From AP-15 sp963750195 (GTDB lineage: Bacteria; Pseudomonadota; Alphaproteobacteria; ATCC43930; CGMCC-115725), in NCBI GenBank assembly GCA_963750195.1, contig CAVVPS010000018.1, forward strand, positions 124,001 through 188,000: a stretch of 64,000 bases of DNA, given 5' to 3'. Numbering within the stretch: the first letter of the stretch is position 1; each line of letters opens with the position of its first letter. The position numbers were made by a program, and so were the translations under genes. Positions 35,423 to 44,946 of this stretch are shown here, piece by piece. Below the pieces are notes generated by a model. The model was not told the DNA's origin, ran no database searches, and worked only from the letters and a program-made list of their open reading frames with translations.

Positions 35423-36754
35423 TCACCCCGGCTTGGTGCCCACCGCGCAGTGATGGGGGGTAGCGATAAAGAACGTTCCGTCAGCTTCGGCCTGGGCGAC
35501 GGCAGATTCCCATTCGGCACCTTCCTCTTCCGAGAGAGCTGCGAGAATTCTCCGCTTCATAACGGCCATCCGAGAAATCTGGAGCGGGTCGACCGAGGAC
35601 AGCTGAGGAAAGCAGGTCAACCTGGTGAGGCCCGCTTTACGAAAGCGCTGATATAGAGAGGCGTCGGCGCACCCGGCTGGGGCAACGTCCCCCATTCCAG
35701 GCATGTCGACTTTGGCCCGGACGGCCGGGCTTAGCGCTGCATTCGTCCAGGGGTGAAGGTCGAGGGAACGCACGATGGCCGCGACGCGGCCGCCCGGCCG
35801 CGTTACCCGCACCAGCTCGGCAAGCATCCGGTCGGCGTCGCCCTCCTCCATTACCGTGAACGAGAGCGCAACATCCACGCTGTTGGCGCTAAGCGGGATC
35901 GCCTCGGCATGCCCCTCCTGAAAGGTGATACAATCGGCCAATCCCGCCTGTCTTGCCAGGGACGCCGCCTCGCGGAGCAGGTACGGGCTGATGTCGACGT
36001 CGATGATGCGGTTGGCGCCGGCGGTGCGGCGCGCGATCTCGCGCAGGACGACCCCCGACCCGCCGCCGATTTCGAGCACCATCTCGCCCGGCCGTATTGC
36101 AACAACATCCAAAACGTTTCGAACAACAGCAAGATAATTCGAGCGGCCCCGCTCTTCGAGGACGCCGACCACGCCAAGGAGCGGCCCGCCCAGGCTGATC
36201 GTGCAATACCGAGCGCTGAGACTCGCAATCAGGAGTTGCCATTGCGACGGCGCCAATGAGAGCGGCATCAAGACGAGCGGCGGACCGGCGCCGCGAATGC
36301 TGTAAGAAATGCCCGCGACCTCGCCTTCCGTTTCGGAAAACGCGGTCGGCGGGATTGAATGGCGATCGAGAAAATCCAGCATTGCCGAGCCGATTTCTGC
36401 ACCACGATCGGCGATGACGTCCGACCAAGGATGCCATTCGTAGTCACGCAGAATGTGTGACGACACACTCGGAAAATCGGCAAGGAGTTTGGCCGCGCCG
36501 CGTGCCAGCTCGCCTTGATCCCCTGCGACAATCAGCAGCCGAGAGGCCAAACCCGCAAGGGGGACGGTGTTGAGGATAGGCGGAGAAATCAGGGTCAGGG
36601 ACGCAACCCGTTCGGGATGGAGGGTCGCCAAGTTGTACCAGTCGAGGAGCGAAGGCGGGCCACCGGCCGCGATGTGAGATCGCTCGATCCCCAGATGTTG
36701 GAACAAATCGAGCAAACAAGCCTCGATCGGGCGGGCCGCCGTTTCTGTCGCCAT
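35423..36754 (-). CDS. Fusion of an alpha/beta-hydrolase-like domain and a SAM methyltransferase
   Basis: A 443-residue two-domain protein. Residues 1-220 look like an alpha/beta-hydrolase (WYNLATLHPERVASLTLISPP, RLLIVAGDQGELARGAAKLL), but the place of the GxSxG nucleophile elbow reads AAGGPPSLLDW, so the catalytic Ser environment is not standard. From about residue 250 a class I methyltransferase follows: MVLEIGGGSGVVLREIARR (SAM motif I), IIDVDISPYLL, and AEAIPLSANSVDVALSFTVM. ATG 36754 follows GGGGGC; longer upstream frames are shadows. The split of functions and the target are unknown. It is divergent in content from neighbours but in line with the hydrolase gene upstream. Confidence 0.72.
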   Translation of the reverse strand: MATETAARPIEACLLDLFQHLGIERSHIAAGGPPSLLDWYNLATLHPERVASLTLISPPILNTVPLAGLASRLLIVAGDQGELARGAAKLLADFPSVSSHILRDYEWHPWSDVIADRGAEIGSAMLDFLDRHSIPPTAFSETEGEVAGISYSIRGAGPPLVLMPLSLAPSQWQLLIASLSARYCTISLGGPLLGVVGVLEERGRSNYLAVVRNVLDVVAIRPGEMVLEIGGGSGVVLREIARRTAGANRIIDVDISPYLLREAASLARQAGLADCITFQEGHAEAIPLSANSVDVALSFTVMEEGDADRMLAELVRVTRPGGRVAAIVRSLDLHPWTNAALSPAVRAKVDMPGMGDVAPAGCADASLYQRFRKAGLTRLTCFPQLSSVDPLQISRMAVMKRRILAALSEEEGAEWESAVAQAEADGTFFIATPHHCAVGTKPG

Positions 36755-36810
36755 ATTCGCCCCCTGCCTTGATGTTCGTGTGGCGGGTGATTGCGGGCGG
36801 AGAAAATGCT

Positions 36811-37593
36811 TCAGTCGGTCCAGCGCAGGATCGCTGCGGCGACCTCGTCGGGCTTGTCGAGTTCGGCCAAATGGCCGGTGCCGGGGATCACCTTGATCTC
36901 GGTGTGGCCGGCGATAGCCCCGGCGAAACGATCGGCGTAGCTGCGCGGCATGATGCGGTCTTCGGCGCCCCAGATCAGCAAGGTCGGCGCCTCGATCAGC
37001 GGCAGGCGTTTTTCGAGCCTGGTGTTGCCGAGCGGCCAAAAGGCGCGGGCAGCGGCCTCGGCGGCGCGGGTCTGCTCGATCGGCCATTCTGGCGAATTGG
37101 CGCCTTCGGGCACGGCCTTGAGCTCATTCCAGCGATCTGGATCGGCGCACAACAGCGCCGGCACCTCGGGCGGACGCTGCGCCCAAGGGTCGGTCGCCGG
37201 CTCCTTGTCGTCGAACAGGCCCCAGGGCGCTATCAACGCGAGCCGACGCACGGCTTGCGGCCAAATCGCCGCGATCTCAGCGACGAACGAGCCGCCGACC
37301 GAGCCGCCGGCAAGGTCGGCGCCGTCGAGACCGGCCTTTTGCAGCAGCTGCCGGACCGCCAAAACCCAGTCGAGATGGCTGTCGAGCACGGTATGTCCGC
37401 GATCGCCGCCCGGGAACCCCGGCAGAGAGGGCACGATCACCGTGCGCTCACGCGCCAGCGCGTCGAGAAACGGGATCCAGCGTGGCAGCCCGCCAAAGCC
37501 GGCCAGAAAGCCGAGCTTCGGGCCTTCGCCTTTCTGCCAAACCCGAGCGGGAAACCCGTTGATGTCGATCGAGATTGTCCGCGGCTCGCTCAT
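36811..37593 (-). CDS. Alpha/beta-fold hydrolase
   Basis: A 260-residue hydrolase with the full triad: nucleophile Ser in LAGGSVGGSFVAEIAA, Asp in IWGAEDRIMPRSYADRF, and His in VIPGTGHLAELDKPDEV. The oxyanion stretch is FLAGFGGLPRWIPFLDAL. This is the usual esterase/hydroxylase-type fold that cleaves C-C or ester bonds in catabolic pathways. Start at 37593 follows GGGAGCAGGGC; the frame is open further but without homology. It is 56 bp upstream of the fused hydrolase-methyltransferase gene. Confidence 0.83.
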   Translation of the reverse strand: MSEPRTISIDINGFPARVWQKGEGPKLGFLAGFGGLPRWIPFLDALARERTVIVPSLPGFPGGDRGHTVLDSHLDWVLAVRQLLQKAGLDGADLAGGSVGGSFVAEIAAIWPQAVRRLALIAPWGLFDDKEPATDPWAQRPPEVPALLCADPDRWNELKAVPEGANSPEWPIEQTRAAEAAARAFWPLGNTRLEKRLPLIEAPTLLIWGAEDRIMPRSYADRFAGAIAGHTEIKVIPGTGHLAELDKPDEVAAAILRWTD

Positions 37594-37755
37594 GCCCTGC
37601 TCCCGCCAGCCACCCGTGTCGTCAACCCTGACGCGGGGGCAATCGGAGGTCAAGCCGCGCGGCTCGCGCGGTCGAACGCGGTTGCGCCGCCTCTCGACAG
37701 GGCTGCCGACGCCATGGTAATCATCTTCGGAACAAAACATGAATGAAGACGTCGC

Positions 37756-38097
37756 ATGGCTCGATCATCACACCATCAGCAGCGCGAGGCCGAGCGGCGC
37801 TATCCGGTGCGGGTGCGCATCGCGGTGCCGCCGGAGGGGCTCGGACAACAACTCGCCCTGATGCACGCCTGGCTCGACGACACCTGCAGCGCCGAGGGTT
37901 GGGCCACAGCGCCGGCCGGGAACGTTGGCGTCGTCAACGACGCGATCGCCTTTTATTTTGCCGACGCAGCTTTCGCTCGCGCCTTTGTCGCCCGATTTTG
38001 CTGCGGTTATCGGGTCGAGACGATCGCCGGCGCCTTCGCCGTGCGCAGCGACGGGCCACCACCCCGCCGTCGCGCTGCCACCCACAAGACCCCGTAA
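37756..38097 (+). CDS. Conserved small hypothetical protein
   Basis: A 113-residue protein, MARSSHHQQREAERRYPVRV, then RIAVPPEGLGQQLALMHAWL and WATAPAGNVGVVNDAIAFYFADAAFARAFVARF. A small alpha/beta layout with a charged N-terminus; no motif I can assign. The start ATG 37756 lacks a strong ribosome binding site. It is divergent from the hydrolase gene. Confidence 0.5.
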   Translation: MARSSHHQQREAERRYPVRVRIAVPPEGLGQQLALMHAWLDDTCSAEGWATAPAGNVGVVNDAIAFYFADAAFARAFVARFCCGYRVETIAGAFAVRSDGPPPRRRAATHKTP

Positions 38098-38222
38098 GAC
38101 ACTGCCGCGGTGGTCGCCCGGCACCCATTCCGCCCTCGCTCGTCTGTCATAATTCGGAAACAATTGTGTTCGCCGGCGCCGCAGGCCACGATCCGGGCTC
38201 ATTGGCGGCAAAGGAGTGTGGA

Positions 38223-39425
38223 TTGTCTCTGGTTACGGCATTGGTCCGCAGCGTCGATGGCGGCGGGCAACGGCGGACGATGGCGGTGGCCTGCGGCGCC
38301 CACGCGTTGCACGACGGCTTTACCGATCTGCTCTATGTGCTACTGCCGTTGTGGCAGGCGGAGTTTGGCCTTGGGTATGCCGAGATCGGCATTCTGCGTG
38401 CCCTCTATGCCGGGTCGATGGCCGGGTTTCAGGTGCCCGCTGGTCAGCTCGCCGAGCGTGTCGGCGGCCCTGCGCTGCTGGCGGCCGGCACCGCGCTCGC
38501 CGGCATCGGCTATCTGCTCGCCGGCGCCGGCGCCGGTTTTGCGATGCTAACTGCCGCCCTCATCATCGGCGGCCTCGGTTCGAGCGTCCAGCATCCGATC
38601 GCCGCCAATCTCGTCGCCCGCAGCTTTGCCGGGCAGCGCTCGCGCGGCGCGCTCGCCAGCTACAATTTCTCCGGTGATCTCGGCAAGATGGCGATGCCCG
38701 CCGCCACCGCGTGGCTGGTCGCCATGATGCCGTGGCGGTCCGCGACATCACTGTTGGGCATTGTGGGGTTGGCCGCGGCGATCACGATCTTTTTGTCGCG
38801 GCGTGGCCTGCCGGACGAGACCATGGCTGTCACCGGCCATGCCGAGGCTTCCGCGCCGGGGTCGTCGCCGGTGGCCGGACATGGCTTTCCGCTGTTGCTG
38901 GCGATCGGCATCATCGACAGCGCGACGCGAATGGGATTTTTGACCTTTCTGCCATTTTTGCTGCGGGCAAAAGGCGCCGATTTGCTGATAATCGGCGTAG
39001 CGTTGACCTTGATCTTCGCCGGTGGTGCGGCGGGCAAGCTCGTCTGCGGTTTTCTCGGCGCGTGGCTCGGGGTTGTCCCCGCCGTCTTCCTGACTGAAGG
39101 CCTGACCGCCGCTGGCATCTTGATCCTGTTGCCTCTGCCTCTCGCAGCGGGGCTGGCGGTGCTGCCGCTGATCGGCGTCGCGCTCAACGGCACCTCTTCG
39201 GTGCTGTACGGGACGGTGCCCGAACTCGTCGCTCCCGAGCGCCGCGGGCACGCCTTCAGCATCTTCTATACCGGGACGATCGGCGCCGGCGCATTGTCTC
39301 CAGCGCTTTATGGGCTGGTTAGCGACGCCGCCGGGGTGCCGCGGATGATGGTGCTTATCGCTGCTGTGGTGCTGCTGACCCTGCCGCTCACCTGGGCGCT
39401 CCGTTCGGCTCTGCCGCGACGCTAG
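38223..39425 (+). CDS. MFS transporter (FSR/fosmidomycin-resistance-like group)
   Basis: A 400-residue, about twelve-span major-facilitator protein. The signature loop LAERVGGPALLAAG after TM2 and the first helix start VACGAHALHDGFTDLLYVLLPLWQAEFGLG match the Fsr-like group of efflux carriers. The best start is TTG 38223, since AAAGGAG lies 7 nt before it; ATG 38281 is the alternative. The substrate is unknown. Next gene in the same direction is a TauE-like exporter. Confidence 0.78.
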   Translation: MSLVTALVRSVDGGGQRRTMAVACGAHALHDGFTDLLYVLLPLWQAEFGLGYAEIGILRALYAGSMAGFQVPAGQLAERVGGPALLAAGTALAGIGYLLAGAGAGFAMLTAALIIGGLGSSVQHPIAANLVARSFAGQRSRGALASYNFSGDLGKMAMPAATAWLVAMMPWRSATSLLGIVGLAAAITIFLSRRGLPDETMAVTGHAEASAPGSSPVAGHGFPLLLAIGIIDSATRMGFLTFLPFLLRAKGADLLIIGVALTLIFAGGAAGKLVCGFLGAWLGVVPAVFLTEGLTAAGILILLPLPLAAGLAVLPLIGVALNGTSSVLYGTVPELVAPERRGHAFSIFYTGTIGAGALSPALYGLVSDAAGVPRMMVLIAAVVLLTLPLTWALRSALPRR

Positions 39426-39468
39426 CTTCCCGGCGATCGGCCGCCCGAACCTTCGACGAACGCGGCAA

Positions 39469-40236
39469 ATGACCCTTTTCGACTGGGCCGCATTGGCCGC
39501 TGTGACCTTTGGCGCAGCCGTGCTTCAGGCTGTCGGCGGCTTCGGCTTCGCCGTCGTCGCGGCGCCGCTGTTTCTGTTGCTGGTTGAGCCGGTGCGCGCG
39601 ATCCAGCTCGTCATAATCGTCACCGCGACCCTTTCGATCGTCGTGCTGCCGCGATTGTGGCGGGCGATCGCGCCGCGACTGCTGTTGCGGCTGACGGGAG
39701 GCAGCTTGGTCGGGCTACCGCTCGGATTGCTCGCCTTCCGCCATAGCGATCCGCGGCTGGTGCGAGTGGCGGCCGGGATAACCGTGCTTGCCTTTGCGGT
39801 GGTGATCGCAGCGATGCGGCGAGGCGCGCGCGGCGGCAAGCGCACGACACTCGTCATGACACCCGGGCGCGATCTTGCCGCCGGGGCGGTGTCCGGCGCC
39901 GCCACCGCCCTTGTTGGGATGTCGGGACCGCCGGTGCTGATCTATCTGATGCTCGCCGGCGCGCCACCCGGGACCGTGCGCGCGACATTGCTGGCGTTCT
40001 TCGCGCTGAGCTATACGGTAACGCTTGGCGCCCACGCCGCGACCATCGGCGTCGCGGCGCCGACGTGGGTGGCCGCCGGCTTCTTGATCCCGTTCGCCCT
40101 GGTCGGTGGGCTCGTTGGTCGGCCGCTCGGCGATCGCCTCGGCGACGACGCTTTTGCTGCTCTCGCCATCGGCCTGCTCGGGGCGGCTGGGCTATATACC
40201 CTTGCCGCCGCGGGCTTCCAGGGCGTGGGCCGGTGA
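39469..40236 (+). CDS. TauE/SafE-family membrane transporter
   Basis: A 255-residue protein with seven to eight membrane segments and the duplicated TauE/SafE layout: FGAAVLQAVGGFGFAVVAAPLFLLL in the first half, and AAGAVSGAATALVGMSGPPVLIYLM in the second, including the conserved G-x-SGPPxLIY motif. These proteins are thought to export sulfite or sulfonates. It lies 43 bp after the MFS gene, so the two may be co-transcribed. Confidence 0.82.
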   Translation: MTLFDWAALAAVTFGAAVLQAVGGFGFAVVAAPLFLLLVEPVRAIQLVIIVTATLSIVVLPRLWRAIAPRLLLRLTGGSLVGLPLGLLAFRHSDPRLVRVAAGITVLAFAVVIAAMRRGARGGKRTTLVMTPGRDLAAGAVSGAATALVGMSGPPVLIYLMLAGAPPGTVRATLLAFFALSYTVTLGAHAATIGVAAPTWVAAGFLIPFALVGGLVGRPLGDRLGDDAFAALAIGLLGAAGLYTLAAAGFQGVGR

Positions 40237-40380
40237 CTAGATGGTGACGGCGCCGACCAGCCCGAGTATCATGGGACGGCGGTCGCTCTTCGCTGCGGAA
40301 TGTCGTTCCGATCTTCAAGGGCAGTGCGGCCGGTTTTCGCGCAACTTTGTTCGCAGCAAAGTAAACGACCAGGTGAGATC

Positions 40381-40650
40381 ATGATCGGCCCGCCGGGACT
40401 GCCCAAATTCGGACGCCGAGTCTTCTCCTTTGCGCCTGCAAAGCCGGGGCGCACGCGACAGCATCACCACGCCTGGAAATGGGCAACCGGGCTATACCTG
40501 GCAGGCGTGCTGGCGCATTTCAGTCACCACATGGCGTTCGACATCGCCCGAGGCGATCCGTCCTTCGGCTTCGGCGCGGCAATTACCAGCGCGCCGGTCA
40601 GCCTCGTCTGGCCCGCCGACCTGATCGGGACCCTGATCTCTCTGAGCTGA
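40381..40650 (+). CDS. Small hypothetical membrane-associated protein (89 residues)
   Basis: Starts MIGPPGLPKFGRRVFSFAP, followed by a His-rich stretch (RQHHHAWKWATGLYL), one possible membrane segment (TGLYLAGVLAHFSHHMAF) and a hydrophobic C-terminus (SAPVSLVWPADLIGTLISL). ATG 40381 follows AGGTGAG. Not recognised. Confidence 0.5.
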   Translation: MIGPPGLPKFGRRVFSFAPAKPGRTRQHHHAWKWATGLYLAGVLAHFSHHMAFDIARGDPSFGFGAAITSAPVSLVWPADLIGTLISLS

Positions 40651-40756
40651 GCGGGCCGGCTCGCCGCAGGCGCCGGGCGGGAGGCGCCGCCCGACCCAGG
40701 GCTTGCCGCTGCGGGCGCGACCCGACACAATGCGGTGCTTCGAGAAAGGGCGGGGA

Positions 40757-41200
40757 ATGGATCGGATATCGCAATCGCCGCTTGCGGTCTATCAGGCATA
40801 TCTCGATCGCGGCGTGCTGGCCTATCAGTGGAGCCTTGAAGCCAACCGGGCGGTGTTCTTCCCGCGCGTGATCTGCCCGTTCACCGGCGGCGACCGGCTC
40901 GAATGGCGGGTCAGCGCCGGGTTCGGCACGGTCTATGCGACGACGATCACGCATCCGCGCGAGGGGGCTCCATATAACGTCGCCCTGATCGATTGCGACG
41001 AGGGCTTCCGGCTGATGAGCCGGGTCGAGGATGTAGCGCCCGAAGCGGTGCACATCGGCATGCGCGTCAAGTTCCGGATCCATCGTCCCGCCGGCGACGA
41101 GCCGGCCTATCCGGTGTTCGCACCCGTCGAGGGCACCCCCACCCCTCCCTCCCCCGCGGGCGGGGGAGGGTTAGGGAGGGGGCCGGTCGAGGGCGCCTGA
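40757..41200 (+). CDS. DUF35 OB-fold protein with hairpin-derived C-terminus
   Basis: A 147-residue DUF35-type protein, an acyl-CoA-binding partner of thiolase-like enzymes. The OB-fold part is VSAGFGTVYATTITHPREGAPYNVALIDCDEGFRLM. The zinc ribbon before it is degenerate: ICPFTGGDRLEW has one Cys where two CxxC pairs are normal. The last 25 residues (TPTPPSPAGGGGLGRG) come from a GC-rich inverted repeat at 41137-41182, so a REP-like hairpin has been drawn into the reading frame. Its TGA overlaps the ATG of the thiolase-like gene. Confidence 0.78.
   Translation: MDRISQSPLAVYQAYLDRGVLAYQWSLEANRAVFFPRVICPFTGGDRLEWRVSAGFGTVYATTITHPREGAPYNVALIDCDEGFRLMSRVEDVAPEAVHIGMRVKFRIHRPAGDEPAYPVFAPVEGTPTPPSPAGGGGLGRGPVEGA
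41137..41182. repeat. GC-rich inverted repeat inside the DUF35 gene
   Basis: CCCTCCCCCGC and its mirror CGGGGGAGGG form a long stem with a 3-4-base loop. Comparable hairpins end genes at 62.7 kb. Here it encodes the C-terminal Pro/Gly tail of the DUF35 protein. Confidence 0.65.
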
Positions 41201-42354
41201 TGGACGGGCTGCAGCGCGGCAGTGCCGCGATCGTCGGCGTCGCCGAATCCGATCTGGGCGCCGTCGCCGCCGAGATGAGCCCGATCGATTTGATGGCGCA
41301 AGGCATCCACCGCGCGCTCGCCGATTGCGGGCTCGCGCTGCGCGACATCGACGGCCTGATCTGCGCGACCGCGCAGAGCCGCACCTCGGGCTTGGCACTC
41401 GCCGAATATCTCGGGATCTCGCCTGCCTTCGTCGATACGACGATCCTCGGCGGCTCGTCCTTCATGTTCCACGTCGCGCATGCCCAGGCGGCGTTGCAGC
41501 TCGGGCTGTGCAAGGTGGCGGTCATCGCCTATGGCAGTACCCAGCGCACAATCGGGCGGCGTCACGCCTCGGTGCGCGAATATAACCCCTATGAGACCCC
41601 GTTTCGGCCGTTCCTGCCGTCGACCGCCTATGCGCTGGCCGCCTCGCGTCACATGTACGAGTTCGGCACCATGCGCGAGCAATTGGCCGCGGTCGCGGTG
41701 GCGGCACGCCAATGGGCGCTGCTAAATCCGGTCGCCTGGGAAAAGAAGCCGCTGACGATCGCCGAGGTGCTGGCGGCGCGGATGGTCAGCTATCCGTTCA
41801 CCGTGCGCGACATTTGCCTCGTGACCGATGGCGGCGGTGCGGTGATCATGACCTCCGCCGAGCGCGCACGCTCCTTGAAAAAGCCGCCGGCCTATGTGCT
41901 CGGGACCGGTCAGGCGATCACCCACGCCAACATTTCGAGCATGCCAGATCTGACCGTGACCGGCGCTTTGGCCTCGGGCCGCGCGGCCTATCAGATGGCT
42001 GGGCTCGGCCCAAGCGACATAGACGTACTCGAGCTCTACGACGCGTTCACGATCAACACGATCCTGTTCCTCGAGGATCTCGGCTTTTGCGCCAAGGGCG
42101 AGGGCGGCTCTTTTGTCGAGGGCGGCCGGATCGCGCCGGGCGGCAGCCTGCCGGTCAACACCAATGGCGGCGGCCTGTCCTATTGCCATCCCGGCATGTA
42201 CGGCCTCTTTCTGCTGATTGAGGCGACCCGCCAACTGCGCGGCGAATGCGGCGCGCGCCAGATCGCCGACTGCGAAGTGGCGCTAGCCCATGGCAATGGC
42301 GGTGTGCTGTCATCGCAAGCCACCGTGATCCTCGGCACCCAAGCAACGGTTTAA
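41200..42354 (+). CDS. Thiolase-like/lipid-transfer (SCP-x type) protein
   Basis: A 384-residue thiolase fold protein: AAIVGVAESDLGAVAAEMSP, ISPAFVDTTILGGSSFMFH, DIDVLELYDAFTINTI and the active-site loop NTNGGGLSYCHPGMYG near the C-terminus. At the usual nucleophile place the chain reads GGSS instead of the acyl-accepting Cys, as in the non-condensing SCP-2/lipid-transfer group. With the coupled DUF35 protein it would form the DUF35-thiolase complex known from aromatic and steroid catabolism; the reaction is not known here. Start is fixed by the TGATG overlap. Confidence 0.82.
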   Translation: MDGLQRGSAAIVGVAESDLGAVAAEMSPIDLMAQGIHRALADCGLALRDIDGLICATAQSRTSGLALAEYLGISPAFVDTTILGGSSFMFHVAHAQAALQLGLCKVAVIAYGSTQRTIGRRHASVREYNPYETPFRPFLPSTAYALAASRHMYEFGTMREQLAAVAVAARQWALLNPVAWEKKPLTIAEVLAARMVSYPFTVRDICLVTDGGGAVIMTSAERARSLKKPPAYVLGTGQAITHANISSMPDLTVTGALASGRAAYQMAGLGPSDIDVLELYDAFTINTILFLEDLGFCAKGEGGSFVEGGRIAPGGSLPVNTNGGGLSYCHPGMYGLFLLIEATRQLRGECGARQIADCEVALAHGNGGVLSSQATVILGTQATV

Positions 42355-42745
42355 ACAATGGGACGGTAAGGCGGAGGGAGGTCGGCTTCCTGGCTATTGT
42401 TCACCATCAGCTATTGCTACGCGCCCGGCGTTGACTCCGTTCTCGCTTTCCCGGCGCAGGCCGGGATCTATTGCTGCCGTGGGCACCGGCCTTCGCCGGT
42501 GTGGTCGGCAATCGGTCAGGGTCTGGTAGTCGCTAGCCCTGTGCTAGCTAAGACAAAATCGAACCACAGAAATTTTGGTTGGTTTTGGATCATGGCGGTC
42601 GCCATCCGCCAGCACGGGCGGAGAGCTACACAACCATAGGCGCCGGCCTTCGCCTGTGTGAGCGAAAAAGAAAGCAGGCTCCGGGTTCACGCGGTGGCAG
42701 GAATGACGAATAATGGACGCACGGGATCTACGGGAGGGACGGAAC
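42355..42745. repeat. Intergenic region with REP-like hairpins
   Basis: A perfect hairpin CCCGGC-GCAG-GCCGGG at 42450-42465 and CACCGGC-CTTC-GCCGGTG at 42484-42501, followed by a worn copy of the second near 42640-42665. Such multi-hairpin repeats are typical of alphaproteobacterial intergenic space. No gene is visible. Confidence 0.6.
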
Positions 42746-44868
42746 ATGGCCGAAGGCACATTGGTTCGCTTCGAGAATGTGGACGGGATCGGCGTCATCA
42801 CGATCGACAACCCGCCGGTCAACGCGCTGTCCCCGGGCGTACCCGAGGGCATCATCGAGAATATCGAGCGCGGCAACGTCGACCCAGCGATCCAGGCGAT
42901 GGTGCTGGTCGGCGCCGGCCGCAGCTTTATCGCCGGCGCCGACATCCGCACCTTCGGCAACCGGCCGCCCCCGGTCTTAGGGAAACGCGCGCACGACGCC
43001 CTCGACGCCAGCCTAAAGCCGATCGTCGCGGCAATCCACGGCTATGCCTTGGGCGGCGGGTTCGAGATTGCGCTCGCCTCCAACTACCGCATCGCCGTAC
43101 CGAGCGCCAAGGTCGGGCTCCCCGAGGTCCTGATCGGCATCCTGCCGGGGAGCGGCGGAACCCAGCGGCTGCCGCGGCTGATCGGCCCGAAGGCCGCGCT
43201 CGAGATGATCGTGTCAGGCCGCCACGTGCCGGCGGAGGAGGCGAAACGCCTCGGCATCATCGACGAGCTTGTTGAGGAGGGCGGCGATCTACGCACCGCC
43301 GGTATCGCCTTTGCCCGCCGCGTCGCCGACACGCGCCCGTTGCCGCGCATCCGCGACCATGACGAGAAGCTCGCCGAGGCCAAAGCCGATCCCGGCATCT
43401 TCGACGCGATGCGCAAATCGATCGCCCGCCGCGCGCGCAACCAGAAGGCGCCGTATCACTGCATCGCCTCGGTCGAAAATGCGTGCACGATGCCATTCGA
43501 CGATGGCGTTGCGCGTGAGCGCGAGCTGTTCAACGAGCTCGAAAACTCGGCCGAGGCGCGCGCCCTGCGCTATGCCTTCTTTGCCGAGCGCGAGGTGGCG
43601 CGGCTGCCCGACATTCCGCGCGACACGCCGCTGCGCCCGATCAAAACTCGCAGCCATCGTCGGCGCCGGGACGATGGGCGGCGGCATCGCGATGAGCTTC
43701 GCCGAATTCGGCTTTCCGGTGAAATTGCTCGAAGTCGACGAGGACGCGCTGGCCCGCGGCTTCGCGCGCATCCGCGCCAATTACCAGACCAGCGTCAGCC
43801 GCGGCAGCCTCTCGACGGCGGAAATGGAGCGCCGGCTCGGGCTGATCGAAGGGGTGCAGAGCTACGATGATATCGCCCAGGCCGACGTCGTGATCGAGGC
43901 GGTGTTCGAGCGCATCCCGGTCAAACAGGAGGTCTTCGCCAAGCTCGACGCCACGATGAAGCCGGGCGCGCTTGTTGTTCTCGAACACCTCGGGCATCGA
44001 CATCGACATCATGGCGAATGCCACCAAACGGCCGCAGGACGTCGCCGGCACCCATTTCTTCGCTCCGGCCAACGTCATGAAATTGTTCGAGGTGGTGCGC
44101 GGGGCAAAAAGCGCGCCCGACACGCTGATGACGGCGATGGATCTCGGCCGCAAGATCGGCAAGATCAGCGGGATGGCCGGCAATTGCGACGGCTTTGTCG
44201 CCAACCGCAGCCGCACCCCGTTCGGCACCGAGATGAACATCATGGTCGAGGAGGGCTGCCTGCCCGAGCAGGTCGACAAGGTGATGGTCGATTTCGGCTA
44301 CCCGATCGGGCCGTTCGCGACCGCCGACCTGTCTGGGCTCGACATCGGCTATGACAGCCGCCAGCGGCGCGCGGCCGAGAACCCGAACTACCGCAAGATG
44401 CCGATCGCCGACCATCTGGTCGAAATCGGGCGGCTGGGCCAAAAGAGCGGGGCCGGCTGGTTCCGCTACGAAAAGGGCGACCGCACCCCGCACCCCGATC
44501 CCGAAGTCGCGCGCATGATCAAAGAAAAGGCCGCCGAAATGGGGATCGAGCAGCGCAGCTTCGGCGACGAGGAGATCCTGCGCCGGCTGCTGTTCGCCTC
44601 GGTCAACGAAGCCTGCAAAATCCTCGAAGAGGGCAAGGCCTACCGGGCCAGCGATATCGATGTGATGTGGCTCAACGGCTTTGGCTTTCCGCGCTACCGC
44701 GGTGGGCTGATGTATTGGGCAGACGGCATCGGCGTGGCCGAGGTCTATCGCCAGATCGCCGCCTGGCATCAGCGCTACGGCGAGCGCTGGGCCCCCGCCG
44801 CCTTGCTCCGCCACCTAGCCGAAACCAACACCCCCCTCCGCGACGCCAAGCCCGGCCGCCCGATGTAA
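42746..44868 (+). pseudogene. fadJ: FadJ-like enoyl-CoA hydratase/3-hydroxyacyl-CoA dehydrogenase, two +1 frameshifts
   Basis: A bifunctional beta-oxidation enzyme. The crotonase domain has AGADIRTFGN and HGYALGGGFEIALASNYR, with the two catalytic Glu in PEVLIGILPGSGG. The dehydrogenase starts AAIVGAGTMGGGIAMSF (Rossmann) and holds the His/Glu catalytic pair in GTHFFAPANVMKLFEVV. The C-terminal domain ends YRGGLMYWADGIG. Extra bases near 43648 (PIK-LAAIVG) and 43970 (PGA-LLFSNTSG) break it into three open frames. ATG 42746 follows GGGACGG. Rebuilt length is about 705 residues, normal for the family. It continues the acyl-CoA theme of the two preceding genes. Confidence 0.82.
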
Positions 44869-44946
44869 ACAGGCGCCTCCATAGTGTGAGAAGGGCTCGC
44901 CCTCGCATCGTCCGGGCGGCGACGAGCCCGTCGATCACCCGCTTCA

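Noticed and set aside
42450..42501. CRISPR-like repeat array in the intergenic hairpins
   Set aside because: The two hairpins differ in sequence and spacing; they are REP-like palindromes, and no direct repeats with regular spacers occur.
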